A stretch of DNA of 64,000 bases from Pseudohongiella sp. (GCA_030651695.1 JAUSCD010000034.1:20679-84678); one strand, 5' to 3'. Shown: positions 7,136 to 16,602, numbered from the stretch's first letter. Program-made: numbers and translations. Notes: a model not told the origin generated them from the sequence alone.

Positions 7136-8884
7136 ATGATCCGACTGAAACACATTTCCCTGATGTGCGCTATTGCAGCGACATCAATCAGCTACAGCGC
7201 ACTGTCCCAGACCGCCAACAATCCTCTGCTGCAAGCCCTGACCCCGGTCACCGACGAAATGCTGCGCAATCCCCCGGCAGCAGACTGGCTTAACTGGCGC
7301 CGCACTTACGACACTTTTGGTTTCAGCCCTCTGGATCAGATCAACACCAATAACGTCAGCGGGCTTGCCGAAGCCTGGCGTGTGCCGCTGGAACCCGGCT
7401 CCAATACCCCGACACCACTGGTTCATGATGGTGTGATGTTCATGCTGGCAACCAACGACACCTTGCTCGCCATGGATGCCAGCAGCGGTGAAATGTTGTG
7501 GACGTACAGGCATGAGACGGCCGCAGGCGCCATGCCTAGCGCCAAAGTGGGCATCGCCCTGCACGGTGACATGATCATCATGCCAACCAATGATATCCAT
7601 GTGCTGGCCATTAACGCCAAAACCGGTGAACTGATCTGGGATCACGCTATTGAAGGCGCACGCATTGGTCGTCGCGCCCATCAGCTGCACGCGACGCCGC
7701 TGGTCGCTAACGGCATGGTGATTCAGGGTGTCACCGCCACCATGGTGCCGGAAGGTGGTTATATTGTTGGTCTGGATCTGGAAACCGGTGCAGAAATCTG
7801 GCGCTTTTACGCCATTCCGCGCCCCGGTGAACCCGGTGACGAAACCTGGAATGCACTGGAACTGAGTGCCCGCAGCGGCGGATCCGTGTGGATGCCGCCG
7901 AGCTACGACCCTGAGCTGGATCTGGTTTATTTTGGGACGGCGCCGACCTATGACACAGCGTCCTTGTTAAACAAAGTTGATATTCCCGGCATCAACAATG
8001 ACGGTTTATATACCAATTCCACGGTGGCGCTGCGCTCACGCACGGGCGAGCTGGCCTGGCACTATCAACACGTCGCCAATGATCAGTGGGATCTGGACTG
8101 GACCTATGAACGCCAGATCATGTATGTCCCCGTGAACGGTGTCATGCGTAAAGCGGTGGTGACCGCAGGCAAAATGGCGCTGTTCGACGCGCTGGACGCT
8201 GCTACCGGTGAGTATCTGTACTCACTGGATCTGGGCCTGCAGAACCTGATTGCCTCCATTGATCCGGTGACCGGCGTCAAAACCATGAACCCCAACGCCG
8301 CCCCTATTGCCGAATCCACTCAGTTTGTCTGCCCGTTTGCTGCCGGTGGCCGTAACTGGCAGGCCAGTTCTTACAACCCCGACAGCAAGGTGCTGTTTAT
8401 GCCTATCGCACAGATGTGCATGATAGGCGGCCAGCTGGGCGGCAACAGCATACTCTCCACCGGAGCCTCACTGACTCCGGCGCCCTTCCCCGGACGTGAA
8501 GGTGAGTTTGGCAGACTGCAGGCCGTTAATATGGAAACCCGGGAACTACTGTGGGACTACCGGGAAATGGCTCCGCCCACTACAGCGATTGTGGCAACCG
8601 CCGGTGATGTGATTTTCGGTGGCATGCTTGATCATTCGTTCAAAGCAATCAACGCCAATAATGGTGAAATCCTCTGGCAAACCAGTACAGGTGATATTCC
8701 TGCCTCTTATCCAATCACTTACATGGCAAATGGCAAACAACACGTGGCTGTTGTGGTAGGCCAGCCGACAATTCATGCCGGTACGTTTATGGGTGCGGTG
8801 ACTGCCATGACCGGCGGTGCTGATGGCCCCATGGGCAAACTGCAGAATCAGGGGCCAGCGTTGATTGTGTACGCGCTGGAGTAA
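7136..8884 (+). CDS. PQQ-dependent (quinoprotein) dehydrogenase, periplasmic
   Basis: The 582-residue product has a signal peptide ending near LSQTANN and an eight-bladed quinoprotein propeller. Typical blade motifs include AMDASSGEMLWTY, INAKTGELIWDH, LDLETGAEIWRF, INANNGEILWQTS and the WDLDWTYERQ stretch that resembles the acidic active-site region of methanol/alcohol dehydrogenases. No C-terminal cytochrome c domain is present, so electrons must leave to a separate carrier. The start is ATG at 7136, placed by AAGG eight bases upstream; a TTG two codons earlier is less likely. The substrate is not evident; an alcohol or aldehyde is usual. No pqq biosynthesis genes lie in this window. Confidence 0.85.
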   Translation: MIRLKHISLMCAIAATSISYSALSQTANNPLLQALTPVTDEMLRNPPAADWLNWRRTYDTFGFSPLDQINTNNVSGLAEAWRVPLEPGSNTPTPLVHDGVMFMLATNDTLLAMDASSGEMLWTYRHETAAGAMPSAKVGIALHGDMIIMPTNDIHVLAINAKTGELIWDHAIEGARIGRRAHQLHATPLVANGMVIQGVTATMVPEGGYIVGLDLETGAEIWRFYAIPRPGEPGDETWNALELSARSGGSVWMPPSYDPELDLVYFGTAPTYDTASLLNKVDIPGINNDGLYTNSTVALRSRTGELAWHYQHVANDQWDLDWTYERQIMYVPVNGVMRKAVVTAGKMALFDALDAATGEYLYSLDLGLQNLIASIDPVTGVKTMNPNAAPIAESTQFVCPFAAGGRNWQASSYNPDSKVLFMPIAQMCMIGGQLGGNSILSTGASLTPAPFPGREGEFGRLQAVNMETRELLWDYREMAPPTTAIVATAGDVIFGGMLDHSFKAINANNGEILWQTSTGDIPASYPITYMANGKQHVAVVVGQPTIHAGTFMGAVTAMTGGADGPMGKLQNQGPALIVYALE

Positions 8885-8907
8885 CAACTTAAAACGTGAA
8901 ACTCATC

Positions 8908-8951
8908 ACAAGCGCCGCCATTAAACTGAAATTATTTAATGGCACGCTTGT
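8908..8951. terminator. Long inverted repeat after the PQQ dehydrogenase gene
   Basis: Outer arms ACAAGCG/CGCTTGT and inner arms GCCATTAAA/TTTAATGGC make a nearly continuous hairpin in the 145-bp gap before the S9 peptidase gene. No strong T tract follows, so it may be a weak terminator or an RNA-stabilising structure. Confidence 0.45.
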
Positions 8952-9029
8952 TCCTTAATGAAGTATTGGTATTATCAATCCAAATGAAACAGGTACCAGG
9001 AAGTTACCTGATAATTATGGAGGGATACC

Positions 9030-11048
9030 ATGAGCGAAGCATATCTTAGAAATTTCACTGTAACTTCTGTAAATCTAAAAATAACCGCACTGCTTTTTCT
9101 GGTTTTTACAATAAATTCAAACACTTTTCTGCATGCCCAGAGCCACTCTGAAGCCCCGCCTATCAGCACCGAAAATTTCTTCAAATTCAATGTCATAGAT
9201 AACATCAAAATATCTCCCGACGGCGAGCATCTGGCGATGGTGTTCTCCGACACTAACGACGTATTTATGCGCATTGTCAATATCGACAGCGGAGCACTGG
9301 TAGCCAGTTTTACAACACGTACCGGCACCGGGATTGCGGATTTCAACTGGGCAACCAACGAACGCATTCTGTTTTCTACGCACCAGTTTATGGGAGGACT
9401 GGAAACCCCCATGCTGACGGGTGAGATATTCGGGCTCAATATCGACAATACACGCAAGTTTCAGATGGTTGGCCCCGGCGTCGGAGACTATGCTGCGTTT
9501 ATGCTTGAAAACCTTATTCCCGACACCGGTAACAGAGTGCGCGTCACCCGCTATGAGGTAAGTAGAAACTCAATTGCGCGCAGCCGGCCCAGTTCCTTTC
9601 TGCTGGACATCAATAACCGGCCGCCCTCGGGTAGCAGCGCCATGATGAGGAATCTGCTTAACGAAGTACGCAGCCCGCTGCCATGGGGTGAATTACATTC
9701 TGATCAAACAGGCACAGTCAGACTCGCTACCTCGGTTGATGACAATATGATGCAACAGGTGCGCTGGCGTGATGGCAGCGGACGCTGGCAGGACATCAGC
9801 GCCGACTTTATCCAATCGGTTTATGACGGCAACTTCGAGTTTGCCGGATTCTCCGGTGAAAACGACGATTTCTATTTTCTGCAGCGCAGCGCGCATGGCA
9901 CGGTTGGTCTGTACCGTTATCAGGTAGCACAACGCAGCCTGCAGGAAGTATTTGCTCATCCTCAGTTTGATCTCACACGCAATGATCTGGTGATATCCAC
10001 TACCCGCGATGCCATTCTCGGCGCCAAGTTCAGCGGCTATGGCTTTGAAGTGCATTATTTTTCAGATCACCCTGAAGTTGAGTTGCAGCAGGGCTTGGAT
10101 GCTGCTTACCCCGGCGAACTGGTGCGTATGACCAGCATGAGCCATGACGGCCGACGCTCCATTGTGGCGGTCGCAGGCCCCCAGCGTGCCGGTGATTTTT
10201 TTCTGCTCGACAATCACGCCCGGCAAATGATTTTTGTTGGCAGTATAAATGCAGAATTGCCTGTGGATCAGATGGCACCGGTCACTCCTTTTGGTATCCG
10301 AAGCCCGGATGGGCTGATTCTCAGCGGTTACCTGACCAAACCTGCGGATGCTGATGCCCCCCTTCCGCTGGTTATCATCCCTCACGGTGGCCCGATTGGC
10401 ATGCGTGACAACTTTTTTTTAAACCGGGAGGCCCAGTACCTGGCACATCACGGTTATGCCGTGTTACAGATCAACTTCCGGGGTTCAGGTGGTTTTGGCA
10501 AAGAGCACCTGCAGAAAGGTTTTGGTGAATGGGGCCGTGGCATGATTGACGACATCAATATGGCGCGACGCTGGGCTATACAGTCAGGTCATGCAGACGC
10601 CGGACGCGTTTGTATATACGGCGCCAGCTATGGCGCGTTTGCTGCACTGGCTTCTGCCGCACAGCATCCGGACGACTATCACTGCGCCGTGGGCTACGCC
10701 GGCATCTACAATCTGAATACCTTGTCAGAATCCGATATACCGTTTGTGCCGGGAGGCGCAAGCTACATTGCAACGGCAGTTGGCAGTGATGCTGAGGAGT
10801 TGCGTTCGCAATCGCCAGTGAATCAGGCAACTCAAATCAAGGCGCCGGTATTTCTGGCTCATGGCGGACAGGACAAACGCGCGCCTCCCGCTCAGGCTGA
10901 AGCCATGCGCAGAGCGCTACAACAGGCAGGTAATGAGCCCCGATGGTTGTATCAGTCAACCGAAGGCCACGGCTTCTACAACAAGGAATACCGCACAGAT
11001 TTCTACAACCAGCTGCTGGACTTTATCGATCAGCATATTGGTGACTAA
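9030..11048 (+). CDS. S9-family serine peptidase (prolyl oligopeptidase / acylaminoacyl peptidase type), exported
   Basis: The 672-residue product has an N-terminal signal segment, a beta-propeller region to about residue 410 and a C-terminal alpha/beta hydrolase domain. The expected catalytic triad is visible as S533 (YGASYGA), D615 (HGGQDKRAP) and H647 (TEGHGF). HGGPIGMRDN near residue 450 supplies the oxyanion region. The motif GASYGA differs slightly from the common GxSYGG. A GGAGGG ribosome site precedes ATG 9030. The enzyme would cleave small peptides in the periplasm. It sits before lysine catabolism genes and an aminopeptidase, which points to peptide use as a nutrient. Confidence 0.9.
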   Translation: MSEAYLRNFTVTSVNLKITALLFLVFTINSNTFLHAQSHSEAPPISTENFFKFNVIDNIKISPDGEHLAMVFSDTNDVFMRIVNIDSGALVASFTTRTGTGIADFNWATNERILFSTHQFMGGLETPMLTGEIFGLNIDNTRKFQMVGPGVGDYAAFMLENLIPDTGNRVRVTRYEVSRNSIARSRPSSFLLDINNRPPSGSSAMMRNLLNEVRSPLPWGELHSDQTGTVRLATSVDDNMMQQVRWRDGSGRWQDISADFIQSVYDGNFEFAGFSGENDDFYFLQRSAHGTVGLYRYQVAQRSLQEVFAHPQFDLTRNDLVISTTRDAILGAKFSGYGFEVHYFSDHPEVELQQGLDAAYPGELVRMTSMSHDGRRSIVAVAGPQRAGDFFLLDNHARQMIFVGSINAELPVDQMAPVTPFGIRSPDGLILSGYLTKPADADAPLPLVIIPHGGPIGMRDNFFLNREAQYLAHHGYAVLQINFRGSGGFGKEHLQKGFGEWGRGMIDDINMARRWAIQSGHADAGRVCIYGASYGAFAALASAAQHPDDYHCAVGYAGIYNLNTLSESDIPFVPGGASYIATAVGSDAEELRSQSPVNQATQIKAPVFLAHGGQDKRAPPAQAEAMRRALQQAGNEPRWLYQSTEGHGFYNKEYRTDFYNQLLDFIDQHIGD

Positions 11049-11067
11049 TACCCATCACTCCCCCTAT

Positions 11068-11115
11068 ACTCCTGTAAAACAAAAGTGAACGTATTCACCC
11101 GGCTTTTACAGGAGT
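11068..11115 (+). promoter_or_regulatory. Leader hairpin that buries the ribosome site of the ALDH7 gene
   Basis: Perfect 12-bp arms ACTCCTGTAAAA (11068-11079) and TTTTACAGGAGT (11104-11115) enclose a second small hairpin, GTGAA/TTCAC. The right arm contains the AGGAG ribosome site of the gene starting at 11122. In the folded message the site is paired, so translation would depend on opening the stem. There is no T tract after the hairpin, which argues against a plain terminator. Confidence 0.55.
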
Positions 11116-11121
11116 GTTTTG

Positions 11122-12663
11122 ATGTCGCATACGGAGATATTAACCGCCGCGGGCTTCTCATCTGCTGAACTATTCTCAGGCAAGCAGACCTCAGGAAAGC
11201 AGACCTCAGGAAGTCAGAGTCCCGTCGCCATAGAAGTCCACTCACCCATCGATAACAGCGCGCTTGCCAGTGTCAGGGCTACACCGCTGGCTGACATGGC
11301 TGGCATTATCGATACCTCACAACAGGCCTTTGAACACTGGCGCACCGTGCCCGCGCCACGCCGGGGTGAACTGGTCCGCCTGTTAGGTGAAGAGCTGCGC
11401 GCAGCAAAAAATGAACTGGGCGCACTGGTCACGCTGGAAGCCGGTAAAATCCGCTCCGAAGGTCTGGGCGAAGTGCAGGAAATGATCGACATCTGCGACT
11501 TTGCCGTGGGTCTGTCTCGTCAGTTGTACGGTCTGACCATTGCGTCCGAACGCCCCGGCCACCGCATGATGGAAAGCTGGCATCCCATGGGCACCTGCGC
11601 TGTGATTTCGGCCTTTAACTTCCCGGTTGCGGTATGGGCGTGGAACGCCGCGCTGGCCCTGGTGTGCGGAAACGCGGTGATCTGGAAACCCTCTGAAAAA
11701 ACACCCTTGACGGCCATTGCCACTATGAAAATTGTGGAGCGTGCACTGACACGTTTTGGAGATGCACCTGCCGGTCTGTTGCAACTGGTGATTGGTGGTG
11801 CCGACATTGGAGACGCACTGGTCAGCAACAAACAAATTGCGATTGTATCTGCAACCGGTTCCACCCGCATGGGTTCAATTGTCGGCCCCAAAGTCGCCGC
11901 GCGTTTTGGCCGCTCAATTCTCGAGCTTGGCGGCAATAACGCCATGATAGTTGCACCGTCAGCTGATCTGGATATGGCAGTGCGCGCAATTGTGTTTTCA
12001 GCAGTGGGCACTGCCGGACAACGCTGTACAACTTTGCGAAGACTGTTTGTACACGAATCTATCCACGACGCATTAGTAGATAAAATCAAAAAAACTTACA
12101 GCACCTTGCCCATTGGCAATCCACTGGATGCAGACACTTTGATCGGGCCGTTGATAGATCAGCCTGCATTACAACAAATGCAAAAAGCGCTGGAACAGGC
12201 CCGGCAACAGGGTGGCAGTGTGTCCGGGGGTGAGCCCGTTACAACTGGCATCTCCGGCGGTGCGTATGTCAAACCCGCACTGGTGCTGATGCCAATACAA
12301 AGCGATGTGGTTAAACACGAGACCTTTGCACCCATCCTGTATGTCATGAAATACAATACTCTGAATGAAGCCATTCATTTGCAAAACGATGTACCACAAG
12401 GATTGTCGTCCTGCATCTTTACGCTCAATCTGCGTGAAGCCGAACAGTTTCTGTCGGCAGCCGGATCAGATTGTGGTATCGCCAACGTCAACATCGGCCC
12501 GTCAGGTGCAGAAATTGGCGGCGCCTTCGGTGGTGAAAAAGAAACCGGCGGCGGACGCGAAAGCGGCTCTGACGCCTGGCGCGGATATATGCGCAGGCAA
12601 ACCAATACCATTAACTACTCCAGTGAATTACCACTGGCACAAGGCGTCAGGTTTGATTTTTGA
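11122..12663 (+). CDS. amaB: ALDH7-family aldehyde dehydrogenase, probable 2-aminoadipate-6-semialdehyde dehydrogenase
   Basis: The 513-residue protein is most like the antiquitin/ALDH7 group, which oxidises 2-aminoadipate semialdehyde to 2-aminoadipate with NAD+. Seen residues include the catalytic C302 (GTAGQRCTTLRR), general base E268 (ILELGGNN), the FNFPVAVWAWN stretch and the C-terminal GAFGGEKETGGGRESGSDAW typical of the group. ATG 11122 follows AGGAG at good spacing. The first 40 residues include a short tandem repeat (SGKQT twice) from a 15-bp duplication, an unusual N-terminal extension. The next gene encodes a saccharopine-dehydrogenase-fold enzyme, consistent with lysine breakdown. 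Confidence 0.85.
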   Translation: MSHTEILTAAGFSSAELFSGKQTSGKQTSGSQSPVAIEVHSPIDNSALASVRATPLADMAGIIDTSQQAFEHWRTVPAPRRGELVRLLGEELRAAKNELGALVTLEAGKIRSEGLGEVQEMIDICDFAVGLSRQLYGLTIASERPGHRMMESWHPMGTCAVISAFNFPVAVWAWNAALALVCGNAVIWKPSEKTPLTAIATMKIVERALTRFGDAPAGLLQLVIGGADIGDALVSNKQIAIVSATGSTRMGSIVGPKVAARFGRSILELGGNNAMIVAPSADLDMAVRAIVFSAVGTAGQRCTTLRRLFVHESIHDALVDKIKKTYSTLPIGNPLDADTLIGPLIDQPALQQMQKALEQARQQGGSVSGGEPVTTGISGGAYVKPALVLMPIQSDVVKHETFAPILYVMKYNTLNEAIHLQNDVPQGLSSCIFTLNLREAEQFLSAAGSDCGIANVNIGPSGAEIGGAFGGEKETGGGRESGSDAWRGYMRRQTNTINYSSELPLAQGVRFDF

Positions 12664-12758
12664 AGCGCAGCTGAGAACAGTCCGGGACGGAACAGCGGAG
12701 AGATAACAGCGCAGATAAAAATGCAGACCGTCAAAGATAATTAAAAAGGAAGTGACAC

Positions 12759-13841
12759 ATGTCAGACCAAAAACACAGCTTTAACAAAATAGCAGTGCTG
12801 GGATTAGGCAAAGTGGGGCATCTGGCGGCAGAGCTGCTGCATGACAGCGGTTTTGAAGTCACCGGCATTGATAGTCGCCCTGTTGATGCGCCATTTTCAA
12901 CAACTGTTGCTGATCTGAATAACACTGACGGCCTGACCGATCTTTTAAAAAATCAGCAGGCGGTATTGTCCTGCCTGCCCTACCACCTGAACAAAGCCGT
13001 AAGCAGCGCCGCACATAAACTGGGTTTGCATTATTTTGATCTGACAGAAGATGTTCCCACCACCAGACATATCCGGCAGCTGGCAGAAACATCCAAAGGT
13101 GTCATGGCACCACAATGTGGTCTGGCACCGGGCTTTGTTGGAATCGTTGCTGCCGATCTGGCAAATCAATTTCAGAAAGTACGCTCCATCCGTTTGCGTG
13201 TCGGAGCGCTGCCTCAAAATCCGACGGGGCTGCTGGGTTATGCATTCAACTGGTCACCGGAAGGTGTGGTGAATGAGTATCTCAATGACTGCGAAGTCAT
13301 TGAAGAAGGGGTGCTGAAATCGGTCTCCGCCATGGAGTGGATTGAGCAGATTTATATTGATGGTGTACAACTGGAAGCCTTCACCACGTCAGGTGGCCTC
13401 GGCACCATGTGTGAAACCTATCTGGGTGTGATCGACAATCTTGATTACAAAACCATGCGATACCCGGGCCACGTCAAACTGATGAATTTCTTTTTTCATG
13501 AATTGTTAATGCGTGAAAACCGCGAAGAAGCTGGACGCATTCTCACCCACGCCAAACCACCGGTGGATGAGGATGTTGTATACGTGCACGTTGCAGCAGA
13601 AGGTCAGACTGACGGCGGTCTGCGCCGAAAAGAATTTGTACGCGCGTATTATCCTTTAAACATCAACGGCAAATCGCGCACCGCCATTGCGTGGACGACA
13701 TCAGCATCAGTGGTATCGGTGATTGAAATGGTGAGAAATGGCGCCTTGCCGGACAAAGGTTTCCTGAAACAGGAATCTATCCCGCTGGCACCTTATCTGG
13801 ACACCCGGACGGGCGACTTCTTCAGACAAGGTCAGCAATAA
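12759..13841 (+). CDS. Saccharopine dehydrogenase-fold protein, probable lysine 6-dehydrogenase
   Basis: The 360-residue protein has an N-terminal Rossmann fold with GLGKVG at residues 15-20 and a D38-type acidic residue after the second strand (TGIDSRP), which favours NAD. The later part contains MAPQCGLAPGFVG and TSGGLGTMCETYLG, conserved in lysine 6-dehydrogenase and saccharopine reductase families. Its length fits lysine 6-dehydrogenase, which converts lysine directly to aminoadipate semialdehyde/piperideine carboxylate. The partner ALDH7 gene 95 bp upstream would take that product to aminoadipate. Saccharopine dehydrogenase activity remains the alternative, but no lysine-ketoglutarate reductase gene is nearby. 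Confidence 0.75.
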   Translation: MSDQKHSFNKIAVLGLGKVGHLAAELLHDSGFEVTGIDSRPVDAPFSTTVADLNNTDGLTDLLKNQQAVLSCLPYHLNKAVSSAAHKLGLHYFDLTEDVPTTRHIRQLAETSKGVMAPQCGLAPGFVGIVAADLANQFQKVRSIRLRVGALPQNPTGLLGYAFNWSPEGVVNEYLNDCEVIEEGVLKSVSAMEWIEQIYIDGVQLEAFTTSGGLGTMCETYLGVIDNLDYKTMRYPGHVKLMNFFFHELLMRENREEAGRILTHAKPPVDEDVVYVHVAAEGQTDGGLRRKEFVRAYYPLNINGKSRTAIAWTTSASVVSVIEMVRNGALPDKGFLKQESIPLAPYLDTRTGDFFRQGQQ

Positions 13842-13852
13842 CTCACGCGCAT

Positions 13853-13887
13853 GCGGGCAACCAGATGCACCGAAGCCCGCTTGTTTT
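13853..13887 (+). terminator. Rho-independent-type terminator after the lysine dehydrogenase gene
   Basis: GCGGGC (13853-13858) pairs with GCCCGC (13875-13880) and is followed by TTGTTTTT. It lies between the convergent lysine dehydrogenase and M1 peptidase genes. The loop of 16 bases is long for a terminator. Confidence 0.55.
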
Positions 13888-13892
13888 TACAC

Positions 13893-16511
13893 TCAGTCCG
13901 TCATCCTGAACAGATCATCCGATGCCTGCAGAATTTTTGCGCGCAACGGCGCTGGCAGGTCCGTGCGTTGTTGCAGAAATTGCCGGACCGTTTGTGCAGC
14001 TTCAGCAGAACTGTGTCCATCCAGTGTGGCATTTAACCAGCGCAATGGAAAAAAGATATCACCGGTACGCTGTATCTCTTCCGACAAAGTTAACGCAGCG
14101 GGCAGCATGACCAGTGAGGTTTCAGCCCGCAAAGGATGATTGATTGCACGTTGCGCATCCAATACCCATGACTCCACACGCCGGTTGCTCAACTGCGAGA
14201 ATGTATCGAACAAGGCGCGCCGTTCGGCCGGATCGGTGCTGAACGCTGGCCGCACAAATTCGAAACGCGCCAACCGGTCGGGGTTAGAGATACGGGCCTG
14301 CTGCTCGTCCAGAATGGCCTGCGCCTGTGGTACTTCACGCAGTGCCAGCGCTTCGGCAAGCGTAATATACTGCTGTTCTTGCAGAGGCAAGCCGGCTGGC
14401 GTCACGTTCATTCGCCAGATTTTTTCCAGCATGCTGACACCTGACTCTGTCAGAGTCACATCCATAACCGCATTGAACCAGGCGCCTTTCTGACCCGCCG
14501 TTGGCGCCTGTTCCAGACCTTGCCACAGCAATTGTTCAATTTGCGCCGCCCGAGCCAGTCGTTCGTCTGCCGCTAAAAAGCGCCAGAACGTATTACGCAA
14601 CGAGCCCAGCATCTGCTGAGTTACCAACTCATCCTGCTCTGAACTCAGTGCCGCAGTGAGTGCATCAAAAAATCGGATGGCAGGCAAACGCTGGTCCAGC
14701 ACTTCTTCCCACAGACTTTGCCAACTCACCGCACGATGTAACGGGTTTTCCAAACGTGCAGCACTTCTCAGCAAGTGCAGCACGCTCTGCTCATCCAACT
14801 CAAATCGACCGTAACTGATGCCGTCACTACCGGGCAGAATAAAGTCCGGCTGCGCAACACCAGGCAATGCCAGTTGCGCCTGATCGCCGTCAATATCTAC
14901 AAAGTATTCAGTTACCGAATCACCGCTGCCCAGCAATACACTGACCCGCTGCTGCCAATGCAGCCCACGCGTATTGTTGTCATCCAACTGACTGACCTCA
15001 ATACCATCTCCGGTCCAGCGCACCTTGATACGCGGCCGTCCCGGTTCATCCACCCAAGCCCGACTCCAGCGCAGCAGATCCTGGTCGCTTATTGCATCCA
15101 GCATGTTGATCAGATCGGTCCAGCTTGCGTTGCCAAACTGATATGCCTGCAAATACTGGCGCAGACCTTCCTGCAATGCAGCTTCCCCAATCAGCTGCTC
15201 CAGTTGCTGCATCACAACCGGTGCCTTTTGATAAATGATGGCGCCATACAACGACCCGGCATCACGCAAGTTAGCCAGTGGCTGCCGCACCGGATTGGCA
15301 CCCGCGGTGCGATCAACCCCATACGCGGTGGGGTGATGCGCCTGGAAAAAACGCAGTGGCATGTTGAGATCAGGAAAAGATGGCCCTGCAATTTTGGCAG
15401 CCATAAAATTGGCAAACACTTCTTTCATCCACACATCATCAAACCAGCGCATGGTGACCAGATCACCAAACCACATGTGCGCGGTTTCATGTGCAATCAG
15501 ACTGGCCCGCCCCAACTCCTGTGTGCGTGAGGCCGTTGGATCCAGAAACAGTGTTTCCGCGCGGTACCAGATGGCACCAGGGTGTTCCATGCCACCAAAC
15601 TGGAACGCTGGCACGGCAAAAAAATCGAACTTTCCAAACGGGTAGTCGATGCCGGTGTAATCCTCCAGCCAACTCAGCGCAGTGGCATGCAAATCAAAGA
15701 TAGCATCGCGGTTACGGGCGAGTTTTTCCGCATCCGTCTCACGGTGGTACATGGTAAATGTACGACCGTCACGTTCAGCAGTTTCTGTTTGCAGTTCGCC
15801 TGCTGCAAACGCGAACAAATAACTGCTGATGGGTAGGGTCTGTGCAAACAATAATTGATGCCGGGACGGATCGCTGGCGCCCGGTGTCCGCGATTGCAGT
15901 GCACCATTGGCCAGTGCCTGCCAGTGCGAGGGAATCGTCAGGCTCAGTTCATAGCGGGCTTTGATATCGGGTTGTTCAAATACCGGGAACGCGGTGGACG
16001 CTCGATCCGGTACAAACAGTGCATACATAAAGTCCTGTTGCCGGTTGAGTGCGGCATCGGTGCTTTGGAAACTGACTGACACCCGCTGCTCACCCGGCTG
16101 CAGCGCAGCAGAGGGGATCACGATATGGTCAGTAACGATGTTGAAAGCCGCCGACTCACCGTTAAGCAGTACCTGAGTCACCTGTTCTGCGGGCGCTCTG
16201 AAGTCCAGCACGATAGGCAAAGTCATATCTGTTTGCGTAAAGCGGATGTCCACTTCGCCCCGCACCGGCTCGCCGGCGCTCGCCGGCACATCAAAATGCA
16301 GTTTGTATACAACATCGCTGATTGCGGCAGATCGCAATTGCGCGAGTGTCTGCGGCACCCCAGCTGCGAGCAGATGCGGGTGATCAGTCAGGGCACGCTC
16401 AGTTGGCATAGTGTGCACCATTGTCGTTTCTTGTGGCTGCCTGCCGCAGCCGTTCAAACTTGTTGCCACACACAGCAGGCAGACTAGCTGCAAGAATTTT
16501 TGAGTCACCAC
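13893..16511 (-). CDS. M1-family aminopeptidase N, lipoprotein
   Basis: The 872-residue product starts at GTG 16511 behind an AGGACA ribosome site. It has a lipoprotein-type signal (LLCVATSLNGC). The zinc site is clear: HETAH at about residues 341-345, with the third ligand in the downstream WMKEVFANF segment. The exopeptidase motif is GGMEH rather than the common GAMEN, a known variant position that binds the free N terminus. A C-terminal ERAP1-like helical region covers the last 300 residues. It would remove N-terminal residues from peptides at the cell envelope. Together with the S9 peptidase and the lysine genes it forms a peptide-use cluster. Confidence 0.9.
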   Translation of the reverse strand: MVTQKFLQLVCLLCVATSLNGCGRQPQETTMVHTMPTERALTDHPHLLAAGVPQTLAQLRSAAISDVVYKLHFDVPASAGEPVRGEVDIRFTQTDMTLPIVLDFRAPAEQVTQVLLNGESAAFNIVTDHIVIPSAALQPGEQRVSVSFQSTDAALNRQQDFMYALFVPDRASTAFPVFEQPDIKARYELSLTIPSHWQALANGALQSRTPGASDPSRHQLLFAQTLPISSYLFAFAAGELQTETAERDGRTFTMYHRETDAEKLARNRDAIFDLHATALSWLEDYTGIDYPFGKFDFFAVPAFQFGGMEHPGAIWYRAETLFLDPTASRTQELGRASLIAHETAHMWFGDLVTMRWFDDVWMKEVFANFMAAKIAGPSFPDLNMPLRFFQAHHPTAYGVDRTAGANPVRQPLANLRDAGSLYGAIIYQKAPVVMQQLEQLIGEAALQEGLRQYLQAYQFGNASWTDLINMLDAISDQDLLRWSRAWVDEPGRPRIKVRWTGDGIEVSQLDDNNTRGLHWQQRVSVLLGSGDSVTEYFVDIDGDQAQLALPGVAQPDFILPGSDGISYGRFELDEQSVLHLLRSAARLENPLHRAVSWQSLWEEVLDQRLPAIRFFDALTAALSSEQDELVTQQMLGSLRNTFWRFLAADERLARAAQIEQLLWQGLEQAPTAGQKGAWFNAVMDVTLTESGVSMLEKIWRMNVTPAGLPLQEQQYITLAEALALREVPQAQAILDEQQARISNPDRLARFEFVRPAFSTDPAERRALFDTFSQLSNRRVESWVLDAQRAINHPLRAETSLVMLPAALTLSEEIQRTGDIFFPLRWLNATLDGHSSAEAAQTVRQFLQQRTDLPAPLRAKILQASDDLFRMTD

Positions 16512-16518
16512 AATTTGT

Positions 16519-16602
16519 CCTGTTCACTTAGCTGTTCACTTACTTGGGCACCACTGTCAGTATAGGTGCATGCGCCGATAGACTGACAGTTTCTTGAACA
16601 GG
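16519..16602. promoter_or_regulatory. Nested inverted repeats in the divergent M1 peptidase / Nramp promoter region
   Basis: CCTGTTCA (16519-16526) is mirrored by TGAACAGG (16595-16602). Inside lie ACTGTCAGT (16553-16561) and ACTGACAGT (16582-16590). A direct repeat of CTGTTCACTTA is also present on the left. The nested dyads fill the 120-bp divergent gap and overlap the ribosome site of the M1 gene, so they could be operators for a shared regulator or a looped structure. Confidence 0.4.

Noticed and set aside
11171..11215. Direct repeats at the start of the ALDH7 gene as an attachment site or mobile-element scar
   Set aside because: The repeats are a 15-bp in-frame tandem duplication with no flanking integrase or target-site features; simple slippage is enough.
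14775..15530. A 251-codon plus-strand frame opposite the M1 aminopeptidase
   Set aside because: It mirrors the codon pattern of the M1 gene and has no ribosome site or family resemblance.
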